This document shows, in pieces, positions 1 through 6,297 of a DNA stretch of 8,256 bases. Made by a program: the position numbers and the translations under genes. The DNA is from Candidatus Dormiibacter sp. (GTDB lineage Bacteria > Chloroflexota > Dormibacteria > UBA8260): the NCBI GenBank assembly GCA_025450495.1, contig JANWHI010000142.1, positions 1 through 8,256 on the forward strand, in the 5' to 3' direction. The notes below the pieces were generated by a model. That model did no database searches. It had not been told where the DNA came from and worked only from the letters and a program-made list of their open reading frames with translations. Within the stretch, counting starts at the first letter, position 1, and every line of letters starts with the position of its first letter.

Positions 1-763
1 TCCCGCCGACGTCGACGCGCTCCGCTCCGTGCTGCCGGCGTCGGTGCGCATCGTGGTCGACGGCGCCCACTCCCTGGGCGGCTCATTCGGCGATCGCCCC
101 GCGGGGTCTCTGGGCGACATCAGCACGCTGAGCTTCCATCCCGTCAAGCACATCACCACGGGAGAGGGGGGCGCATGTCTGACCAGCGACCCCGGGCTCG
201 CCGAGCGGATCCGGCGGCTGCGCAACCACGGCATGACCAGCGCTGCTGAGGAACGCACCGGGGCGAGGTGGCGCTACGACGTCACCATGCTCGGCAGCAA
301 CTCCCGGATCACGTCGTTCCAGGCCGCGCTCGGAACCGCCCAGCTGCACCGCCTCGACGACGTCGTCAGGCGTCGACAGGCGCTGGCCGACCGCTACGAC
401 GCCCTCGTGGGTGACATCCCCGGCGTCGGTCTGCCCCCGCGCCCCCCGGGGCGCCGCAGCGCCTGGCACCTGTACGCCATCGAGATCGATGAGCAACGGT
501 TCGGCTGTGACCGCGACACTGTCATCGATGCGCTCCGCGCCGAAGCAATCGAGGCCACACTTCACTACCCGGCCGTGCATCTGCTCTCCTTGTACCGCGC
601 CCGCGGTGGCCGGCCGGGGATGGCGCCCCGCGCGGAGGACCTGTGCCGGCGGCTGGTGACGCTCCCCCTCTTCGCGGCGATGACCGAGGCCGACCAGGAC
701 GATGTGGTGGCGGCGCTGACCCGCATCCAGTCGTGGGCGGGAACGCGAGCGATGGCCCGGTGA
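1..763 (+). CDS. pseC: PseC-type UDP-4-amino-sugar aminotransferase, 5'-truncated (C-terminal ~253 residues)
   Basis: This is the C-terminal part of a DegT/DnrJ/EryC1/StrS-family PLP aminotransferase; the reading frame is open from base 2 and the gene starts left of the window. PseC transfers an amino group from glutamate to UDP-4-keto-6-deoxy-L-AltNAc in the cytosol, the second step of pseudaminic acid synthesis. Visible family features: VDGAHSLG (bases 56-79) and SFHPVKHITTGEGG, whose lysine at 146-148 is the expected Schiff-base residue. The SFHPVK-ITTGEGGA signature is typical of PseC rather than of DegT enzymes in general. Further downstream come a GSNSRITSFQAALGTAQL block and a late HYPAVH block. 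About 380-400 residues are usual, so roughly one third is missing. The stop overlaps the pseG start by four bases. A related 4-aminotransferase of another deoxysugar pathway (LegC- or SpsC-like) is possible, but the adjacent PseG homologue favours PseC. Confidence 0.87.
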   Translation, partial: PADVDALRSVLPASVRIVVDGAHSLGGSFGDRPAGSLGDISTLSFHPVKHITTGEGGACLTSDPGLAERIRRLRNHGMTSAAEERTGARWRYDVTMLGSNSRITSFQAALGTAQLHRLDDVVRRRQALADRYDALVGDIPGVGLPPRPPGRRSAWHLYAIEIDEQRFGCDRDTVIDALRAEAIEATLHYPAVHLLSLYRARGGRPGMAPRAEDLCRRLVTLPLFAAMTEADQDDVVAALTRIQSWAGTRAMAR

Positions 764-1740
764 CGGCGGCAGTGGTGCTGATCCCCGATTGCGGGGGCAC
801 CGTCGGTCTCGGCCACCTCGAGCGCCTGCTGGCGCTGGCCGATGCGCTTCGCGGGGCCTTTTCGGCATCGGTGATCGTGCCAGAGGGTGAGGCCATGCTC
901 GCCCGGCGGGTCAGCGACCGCGGCCACCACGCGATCGCTCTGCCGGGCGGTGCCGCAGAGCGCGCCGCGGCCGCGGTCGACTCTCTGCCCGCCGACGTCG
1001 TCGTTCTCGACGGCTATGTGTTCAGCGAGGAGGTGCAGCGGGGGCTGCGCGCCCATGCGCGGCTGGTTGTCGTCGACGACCTCGGCCTTCCGACCGACAG
1101 CGACCTGGCGGTGAACCCTTCGGCCGGCGGCGAGCTGCTACCCCCGGAGGGGGCTGGCGCATTCCTTGGCGGCGCCGACTACGCGCTGCTCAGCTCGGGC
1201 TTCGTCGCCGCTCGCACCTCGGTACTGGCCCGAGGACAGCCGCCGCGAACCGCCCTGGTGTCCAGCGGGGCGACCAACCTTCTCGACATCACCGCCCGGT
1301 TCGTCGTCGACGTGCTGGCCCACGATGCCACGGTGGAGGTGCTCGCTGTCCTCGGGCCCCAGGCGGTGGACGCCGAGCTGCCCGACGACCCGCGCCTGGA
1401 AGTCCTCGTGGCCCCGTCGAGCCTCGCCGACCTGCTGGCTCGCGCCACCATCTTCGCCGGCACCGCCGGGACCACCGCGTTGCAGGCAGCCTGCGTCGGC
1501 GTGCCGGCGGTGATCACCGCCGCGGTGCCGAACCAGGTGGGCCCAGCCGCTGCCCTGGTCGCCGCGGGGTGCGCGGTGGCGGCCGAGCCCGATGACCTCG
1601 CGCGCGAATGCCTCAGCCTGCTTGACGACCCCAGCCGGCGCAGCCGGATGGCCGATGCCGGCCGCAAGCTCGTCGATGGTCACGGGGCTTGCCGCGTTGC
1701 CGACGAGGTGCGCCGCCTGGTCCGCGCCCCGGTGGCCTGA
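760..1740 (+). CDS. pseG: PseG-like UDP-sugar hydrolase (divergent)
   Basis: The predicted 326-residue protein resembles PseG/SpsG, a GT-B-fold, MurG-related cytosolic hydrolase that removes UDP from UDP-2,4-diacetamido-2,4,6-trideoxy-L-altrose before condensation with PEP. Seen: VGLGHLERLLALA near the N-terminus, with H19 matching the catalytic histidine of PseG; VVVDD and NPSAGG blocks mid-protein; a C-terminal AGTAGTTALQAA loop; and VPNQ, with N258 matching the conserved active-site asparagine. I chose GTG at 760 because homology begins immediately after it and it overlaps the pseC stop as GTGA. The open frame extends upstream to 643, but that part only shadows pseC. No good Shine-Dalgarno lies before 760, so coupling to pseC is likely. 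Several family residues differ: R of the N-terminal RxD is I8, the LRxEF block reads LSSGF (145-148), and the glutamate of the nucleotide loop is Q242. Substrate specificity is therefore less certain than family membership. Confidence 0.8.
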   Translation: MTAAVVLIPDCGGTVGLGHLERLLALADALRGAFSASVIVPEGEAMLARRVSDRGHHAIALPGGAAERAAAAVDSLPADVVVLDGYVFSEEVQRGLRAHARLVVVDDLGLPTDSDLAVNPSAGGELLPPEGAGAFLGGADYALLSSGFVAARTSVLARGQPPRTALVSSGATNLLDITARFVVDVLAHDATVEVLAVLGPQAVDAELPDDPRLEVLVAPSSLADLLARATIFAGTAGTTALQAACVGVPAVITAAVPNQVGPAAALVAAGCAVAAEPDDLARECLSLLDDPSRRSRMADAGRKLVDGHGACRVADEVRRLVRAPVA

Positions 1741-3467
1741 TGCGCGCTCTGGTCCTCGGTTGCGGATCCATCGGCAGCCGGCACACGGCCAACCTGACCA
1801 GCCTCGGCGTCGAGGTGTTCGTGTCCGACATCGACGCGGCTGCCGCAGCGGCGCTCGAGACGCGTTGTGGAGCACGGGCGGTCGGCCGCCAGGCGGCGCC
1901 GGGCTGCGACCTCGTGGTTGTGGCCACGCCGACGTCGGAGCACATCCGCGACCTGCAGTGGGCGCTGGAGCGCGGGTCTGACGTCTTCGTCGAGAAGCCG
2001 CTGGCGGCCTCACGCGAGGGGCTCGCCCGGGCCCGCGCGCTGGCGGCCAGCCACGCCGGTCAGAACATCATGGTTGGCTGCAGCCTGCGTTTCTCCGAGG
2101 GATTTGCGGCGCTGTCGGCGCACCTCGCGATGGTGGGCAGGCCGGTGGCGCTGCTCGCGGACTACGGCTGGTGGTTGCCCAGCTGGCGGCCGCGGAGTGA
2201 CTACCGCACCCAGTACAGCGCTCAGCGCGCGCTCGGTGGAGGGATCGTCCTCGACGCCATCCACGAGATCGACTACACGCTCGAGCTTCTCGGGCCGGTC
2301 GACGATGTCTTTGGGCGCTGCACCTCGACCGGAACCCTGGAGGTGGACGTCGAGGACGTCGCTGACATCTCCATCAGGCATCGCGATGGCGCCCAGTCGT
2401 CGATCCACCTCGACTACCTGCGCCGCCGATATTCGCGCAGCTGCACGGTGATCGGCAGCGACGGGCAGATCACCTGGGACGTCCCGCGCGGCGTCGTCGA
2501 GCTCACCCGGCGGGCTGGGGCCACTCCCGAGCAGCTCGCCGTCTCTGTCGACTCTGACCCCAACGCGCAATACATGGCGGAGATGCGGCGCGTGGTCGCG
2601 ACGGTTGGGACGCATGGGACTCCGCCCTGGAACGACGTGGAGCGGGCCTCCGCCTCGGTCGAGGTGGCCATGGCCGCCCTGCACGGCACCTTCAGGCGCA
2701 ACACCGTCGCGGTGATCCAGGCGCGGATGGGCTCGACGCGCCTTCCCGGCAAGGTCCTGGCCGACCTCTGCGGGCGCCCACTGCTCGAGCACGTCATCGC
2801 CAGGGTGTCCCGCGCCGTCACTGTGGACACGGTGGTTGTGGCGACCACCACCGACCCTGCCGATGACGCCGTGGCGGAGGTTGCCGCCGGGCTCGGCGTC
2901 AAGGTGAGCCGCGGCCCGGTCGACGACGTGCTCACCAGGTTCGTGATGGCGGCTCGCGATCATTCCGCGGACGTGATCGTGCGCGTCACCGCCGACTGCC
3001 CGTTGATCGACCCGACCATCCTTGACACGGTGGTCTGCGCGCGTGCCGAGGTCGACGCCGAGTACGCGAGCAACGTCAAGCCACCGACCTACCCGGAGGG
3101 CTACGACATCGAGGCCGTGACCGCGGCTTGCCTGGCGCGGCTCGATGTCGAGGCGGTCTCAGCCCGCGAACGCGAGCATGTCACCGCGCGCATTCGCGAG
3201 CGCCCGGAGGAATACCACACCACCAACGTTGTCAACGACCGTGATCTGTCGCCGATTCGCCTGACCGTGGATGTCGCCGCTGACCTGACCCGTGTCGCCA
3301 GGATCCTCACGGACCTTCCCGCCGAGCCGCCCCCGGACCTCGACGCGGTGGTGGCGTACTTCGAGTCAGCCGACGAGTCGCTCCGCGACCAGAGCAATCT
3401 GCCCCAACGAGATGAGCGGTATCGTGCCCAGCGCGAGGCCGCGCGACGCCAGGAGGCCACCCAGTGA
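1740..3467 (+). CDS. Fusion protein: Gfo/Idh/MocA oxidoreductase + SpsF-type cytidylyltransferase
   Basis: This is one uninterrupted 575-codon frame encoding two enzymes. Residues 1 to about 318 are a Gfo/Idh/MocA NAD(P)-dependent sugar oxidoreductase: the dinucleotide motif GCGSIG (7-12), the EKP motif (85-87) with catalytic lysine K86, and DAIHEID (172-178) with H175 as probable catalytic histidine. Residues from about 322 to 575 are a SpsF/CMP-KDO-synthetase-like nucleotidyltransferase. It carries VIQARMGSTRLPGKVL (325-340), TADCPLIDP with likely metal ligands D419 and D424, YPEGYDIEAV, and REHVT (478-482). Both parts look full length. ATG at 1740 overlaps the pseG stop (TGATG), and the Rossmann strand begins at residue 2. 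The C-terminal part probably makes a CMP-nonulosonate from CTP. The N-terminal part recalls oxidoreductases found in nonulosonic acid loci (PtmF-like), but its substrate cannot be read from sequence. Domain calls are firm; substrates are inferred. Confidence 0.88.
   Translation: MRALVLGCGSIGSRHTANLTSLGVEVFVSDIDAAAAAALETRCGARAVGRQAAPGCDLVVVATPTSEHIRDLQWALERGSDVFVEKPLAASREGLARARALAASHAGQNIMVGCSLRFSEGFAALSAHLAMVGRPVALLADYGWWLPSWRPRSDYRTQYSAQRALGGGIVLDAIHEIDYTLELLGPVDDVFGRCTSTGTLEVDVEDVADISIRHRDGAQSSIHLDYLRRRYSRSCTVIGSDGQITWDVPRGVVELTRRAGATPEQLAVSVDSDPNAQYMAEMRRVVATVGTHGTPPWNDVERASASVEVAMAALHGTFRRNTVAVIQARMGSTRLPGKVLADLCGRPLLEHVIARVSRAVTVDTVVVATTTDPADDAVAEVAAGLGVKVSRGPVDDVLTRFVMAARDHSADVIVRVTADCPLIDPTILDTVVCARAEVDAEYASNVKPPTYPEGYDIEAVTAACLARLDVEAVSAREREHVTARIRERPEEYHTTNVVNDRDLSPIRLTVDVAADLTRVARILTDLPAEPPPDLDAVVAYFESADESLRDQSNLPQRDERYRAQREAARRQEATQ
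3451..3456 (+). promoter_or_regulatory. Ribosome binding site for the class III aminotransferase
   Basis: A perfect AGGAGG lies seven bases before the GTG at 3464, inside the last codons of the fusion gene. It is the strongest Shine-Dalgarno in the window and settles the start of the downstream gene on a GTG that overlaps the previous stop (GTGA). Confidence 0.85.
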
Positions 3468-4753
3468 CGACATCCACGACTCGCACCGACACTGACCTGC
3501 TCGGGCGCGCGCAGCGCGTTCTTCCGGGCATCACCCAGACCTACAGCAAGGCGCCCGACCAGCACGTCGAGGGTGTTTACCCCGTGTTCCTCGAGAGCGG
3601 CGACGGCTGCCGCGTCACCGACCTCGACGGCAACGTCTACATCGACTATCCCTGCGCCCTGGGCCCGATGGTTCTCGGCTATGGCGACCCCGAGGTGGAC
3701 GCGGCGGCCGCGGAGCGGGTGTCGGACGGGACATGTTTCTCGCTGGGGCATCGGCTCGAGGTGGAGGTCGCCGAGGCGCTTGTGGAGATGGTGCCGGGCG
3801 CTGAGATGGTCCGCTGTCTCAAGACCGGTTCCGAGGCCACCACCGCGGCGGTGCGCCTCGCCCGCGCCGCGACCGGTCGCGACCACGTCGCCATGTGCGG
3901 CTACCACGGCTGGCATGACTGGTGCATCGGCCACACCACGCGCAGCGCGGGGGTGCCGAGGGCGGTCAGCCAGCTCACCCATCAGTGGGCGTACAACGAC
4001 CTCGACTCCCTGCGCGCCATTTTCAGCGCGCACCCGGGTGAGGTTGCCGCTGTGATCATGGAACCCGTCGGGGTGGAGGCACCGACACCGGGCTTTCTCG
4101 AAGGCGTGCGCGCGCTGGTCGACGAGCAGGGCGCCGTGCTCATCTTCGACGAGGTGATCACCGGGTTCCGGCTTGCCCCCGGCGGCGCGCAGGAGTATTT
4201 CGGCGTGGTGCCCGACCTGGCCACATTCGGCAAGGCGATGGCCAACGGGTACCCGCTGGCCGCGGTTGCCGGCAAGACCGCGCTGATGGAGCAGATCGCA
4301 TCCACTGTGTTCATCTCGAGCACATTCGGGGGCGACACTGTCTCGCTGGCGGCGTCGCTGGCCACGCTGCGCCGCATCCGCGGCGGTGGCGTGATCGAGC
4401 ATCTCTGGCGCCAGGGCGCGCGCGTCATGGAGGGCTTCAACGCGCTCGCCTCCGAGCATGAGGTGCCGGCGCGGATGAAAGGCCTGGCGCCGCGCCGGGT
4501 GATCGCCTTCGATCCAGCCGGCGGAGCCGACGCCAACGGGCTCAAGGGCCTGCTCTGGCAGGAGTGCCTGGACCGGGGCGTGCTGATGGGCAACGCCAAC
4601 TTCATCTCGCTGGCCCACGACGACGCTGCCGTCGAGGCGACCCTGACCGCGTTCGACGGTGCGCTTGCGGCGGTGGGACAGGCGGTGCGCCACGGTGAGG
4701 TGGCCAGCCGCCTGCGCGGGCGACCACCGGCGGAGGTGTTCCGCCGCGCATGA
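3464..4753 (+). CDS. Class III (HemL-like) PLP-dependent aminotransferase
   Basis: The 429-residue protein has the length and motif order of glutamate-1-semialdehyde aminomutase-like class III aminotransferases. Seen: LLGRAQRVLPGI near the N-terminus; VTDLDGNVYIDY; LKTGSEATTAAVRLARAATG, which binds the PLP phosphate; CGYHGWHDW; YNDLDSL; DEVITGFR with D229 expected to pair with the PLP ring nitrogen; and TFGKAMANGYPLAA with K257 as the Schiff-base lysine. GTG at 3464 has an ideal AGGAGG and overlaps the previous stop. A housekeeping HemL for tetrapyrrole synthesis is unlikely inside a glycan operon, and the glycine-rich segment after the lysine of true HemL is changed here (MANGYPLAA). HemL-like proteins accompany SpsF-type cytidylyltransferases in surface glycan loci as far as I recall. 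A role in adding an amine to a sugar, perhaps after oxidation by the upstream oxidoreductase domain, is inferred. Confidence 0.87.
   Translation: MTTSTTRTDTDLLGRAQRVLPGITQTYSKAPDQHVEGVYPVFLESGDGCRVTDLDGNVYIDYPCALGPMVLGYGDPEVDAAAAERVSDGTCFSLGHRLEVEVAEALVEMVPGAEMVRCLKTGSEATTAAVRLARAATGRDHVAMCGYHGWHDWCIGHTTRSAGVPRAVSQLTHQWAYNDLDSLRAIFSAHPGEVAAVIMEPVGVEAPTPGFLEGVRALVDEQGAVLIFDEVITGFRLAPGGAQEYFGVVPDLATFGKAMANGYPLAAVAGKTALMEQIASTVFISSTFGGDTVSLAASLATLRRIRGGGVIEHLWRQGARVMEGFNALASEHEVPARMKGLAPRRVIAFDPAGGADANGLKGLLWQECLDRGVLMGNANFISLAHDDAAVEATLTAFDGALAAVGQAVRHGEVASRLRGRPPAEVFRRA
4732..4736 (+). promoter_or_regulatory. Probable ribosome binding site for the flippase
   Basis: GGAGG sits 13 bases before the ATG at 4750, a slightly long spacing. 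It lies inside the end of the aminotransferase gene. Together with the ATGA stop/start overlap it supports the chosen start, which immediately precedes the hydrophilic N-terminus of the membrane protein. Confidence 0.5.
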
Positions 4754-6297
4754 CCGATCCGGCCGAGCCCGAGGTCGCCCACGGCCGGCGCGTCTTTCGC
4801 AACACCGTGGTCACCGGCGTGGTCGGGGTGCTTTCCCTGCTGCTCAACTTCTTCGTGGTTGCGTACGCGATCCGCCACCTCGGCGCCGACTCCTACGGCC
4901 TCTGGGTGCTGGCCCTCTCGTTCTCGGTCTCGGCCGGCTACCTGAGCATCTCCGACCTCGGCCTGCAGGCGGGTGTGGTCCGGTTCGTCGCCGACGCCGA
5001 TGGCCGTGGCGAACGTGGGCGGATCGGCGAGGTTGTCAGCTCGGCGTTGGCGGTGCTGGGCGGCACTGCGCTGATCGCGGTGGCGATCCTGCTGGCGCTG
5101 TCGATCGGCGCCGAGCATCTGTTCCACGTCCCGGCGGCGCTCCACAACGACCTGCGCCTGCTCTTCATCCTGCTTGCTGCCGAAGCGATCTTCAGCCTTC
5201 CCGGCCTCGCATTCGTCGGCCTGCTCGAGGGTCTGCAGCGCTACGGCTGGATCAAGGTGGTAGCCCTGACCCGGCAGCTGCTGTACACCGCGATGGTCGT
5301 GATCGTGCTGGCCACCGGCCACGGCTTGGTGGCGTTCGCCGCGGTGACGGTGGGCAGCAGCGCGTTCGCCGCGGCTGGCTATGCGCTGGTCGCCAAGCTT
5401 CTCTGTCCGGAGCTGCGCCTCTCACCGCGGCTGGTGCGTGCAGCGGCCCTCCGCCCGCTGGCACGGTTCAGCGCCTGGGTCTTCGTGGCACGCGTCAACG
5501 GCGTGATCTGGGCGCAGATGGACAAGGTCATCCTGGCCGCGTTCGTGGGCACGTCGGTGCTCACGGGCTACGACGTCGCCGCACGGATCCAGAACGCTGC
5601 GGCGTATCCGCTCTCGCTGACCGCGTCCGCCGTGGTCCCCGCGGCCGCCAACCTGCGAGCGATGGAGTCGACGATCCGGCTCCAAGCCCTGCTCGTGCGA
5701 GGCACACGCTACACGCTGGCTCTGTCGCTGCCTGTCACCATCGGGGCGATGATCCTGGCACGCCCACTGATCATCGGCTGGGTTGGGGCTGCGTACTCCG
5801 GGTTCGCCGGACCGACCCAGCTGTTCCTCACCTACCAATTGGTCGTGTGCACCGCGACCATCCCCCAGACGATGCTGGTCGGGCTCGGTCGCGTGCGTCA
5901 GGTTGCCACGTATGTCTCGGTGGCGGTCGCGGTCAACCTCCTGATCTCGGTAGCGCTGGCGCCGATCCTGGGCATCGTCGGGGTCATCATCGGAACGTTG
6001 GTCGGTTTCGGCATCACCGCCCCGCTGTACATCCGCCTCGTCCTCGCCGACCTCGGGATGGGCCTGCCGCAATTCTTCCGCGAGGGGGTGGCTCCGATCC
6101 TGCCCTGTGCGCTTGTCTTCGCGGCGATCGTTGCTGCCACCGCCCAGCTGACGCAGCCGGCAGGACTGCTCGCCGTGGCCGCCTGCTGCGTGCCGGCCAG
6201 TGTGGTGTACGCCGGCTGCGTGATCCGCTTCGCCATGACGTCGGCGGAGCGTGGCTCGCTGCTCGGTTTCCTTCTTCCCGCGCGAGGGGAGAGCTGA
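4750..6297 (+). CDS. Wzx-like polysaccharide flippase (MVF/PST superfamily), multi-spanning membrane protein
   Basis: The 515-residue protein is highly hydrophobic, with about 12-14 membrane segments by eye, the usual layout for the polysaccharide transporter branch of the MOP superfamily. The first span covers about residues 19-41, after a short charged cytoplasmic start, and is followed by RHLGADSYGLW (42-52), the LG-x-YG-LW signature of O-antigen/teichuronic-type flippases. A QMDKVILAAFVG segment in mid-protein, where a membrane-embedded aspartate and lysine follow a break between the two halves, is also typical. It would move a lipid-linked oligosaccharide across the cytoplasmic membrane. 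ATG at 4750 overlaps the preceding stop as ATGA, and the gene ends in a TGATG overlap with the next one. Cargo cannot be read from the sequence. Its place in a nonulosonate operon suggests a glycan containing that sugar. The family call is firm; the cargo is inferred. Confidence 0.88.
   Translation: MTDPAEPEVAHGRRVFRNTVVTGVVGVLSLLLNFFVVAYAIRHLGADSYGLWVLALSFSVSAGYLSISDLGLQAGVVRFVADADGRGERGRIGEVVSSALAVLGGTALIAVAILLALSIGAEHLFHVPAALHNDLRLLFILLAAEAIFSLPGLAFVGLLEGLQRYGWIKVVALTRQLLYTAMVVIVLATGHGLVAFAAVTVGSSAFAAAGYALVAKLLCPELRLSPRLVRAAALRPLARFSAWVFVARVNGVIWAQMDKVILAAFVGTSVLTGYDVAARIQNAAAYPLSLTASAVVPAAANLRAMESTIRLQALLVRGTRYTLALSLPVTIGAMILARPLIIGWVGAAYSGFAGPTQLFLTYQLVVCTATIPQTMLVGLGRVRQVATYVSVAVAVNLLISVALAPILGIVGVIIGTLVGFGITAPLYIRLVLADLGMGLPQFFREGVAPILPCALVFAAIVAATAQLTQPAGLLAVAACCVPASVVYAGCVIRFAMTSAERGSLLGFLLPARGES
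6284..6291 (+). promoter_or_regulatory. Ribosome binding site for the GT-B-like transferase
   Basis: GAGGGGAG lies five bases before the ATG at 6297, within the last codons of the flippase gene. It is a purine-rich, imperfect Shine-Dalgarno. It helps to place the start at 6297 rather than at any codon of the long upstream extension of the same frame, which only shadows the flippase. Confidence 0.6.

Noticed and set aside
643..759. Upstream ATG at 643 as the start of pseG, adding 39 residues.
   Set aside because: The extra residues are a frame-shifted reading of the end of pseC, low complexity and without PseG homology. The family's first strand begins just after the GTG at 760.
83..868. A 261-codon minus-strand open frame opposite pseC and pseG.
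   Set aside because: It lies antisense to strong PseC and PseG motifs and has an R/G/P-rich composition with no recognisable fold.
3101..4693. A 530-codon open frame on the minus strand opposite the fusion gene end and the class III aminotransferase.
   Set aside because: The product is rich in H, R, G and A without recognisable domains, and the plus strand carries well-conserved PLP enzyme motifs across the same bases. Long antisense frames are expected at this GC content.
3982..5322. A 446-codon minus-strand open frame overlapping the aminotransferase and flippase.
   Set aside because: It crosses two firmly supported genes, has no domain signal and has a biased composition typical of an antisense shadow.
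4659..6296. The frame of the GT-B-like transferase stays open for 546 codons upstream of its ATG, which would give a 999-residue protein.
   Set aside because: This upstream part overlaps the flippase in another frame and translates to a low-complexity R/G/P/A-rich sequence with no domain. The flippase frame has clear membrane segments. It is a high-GC shadow.
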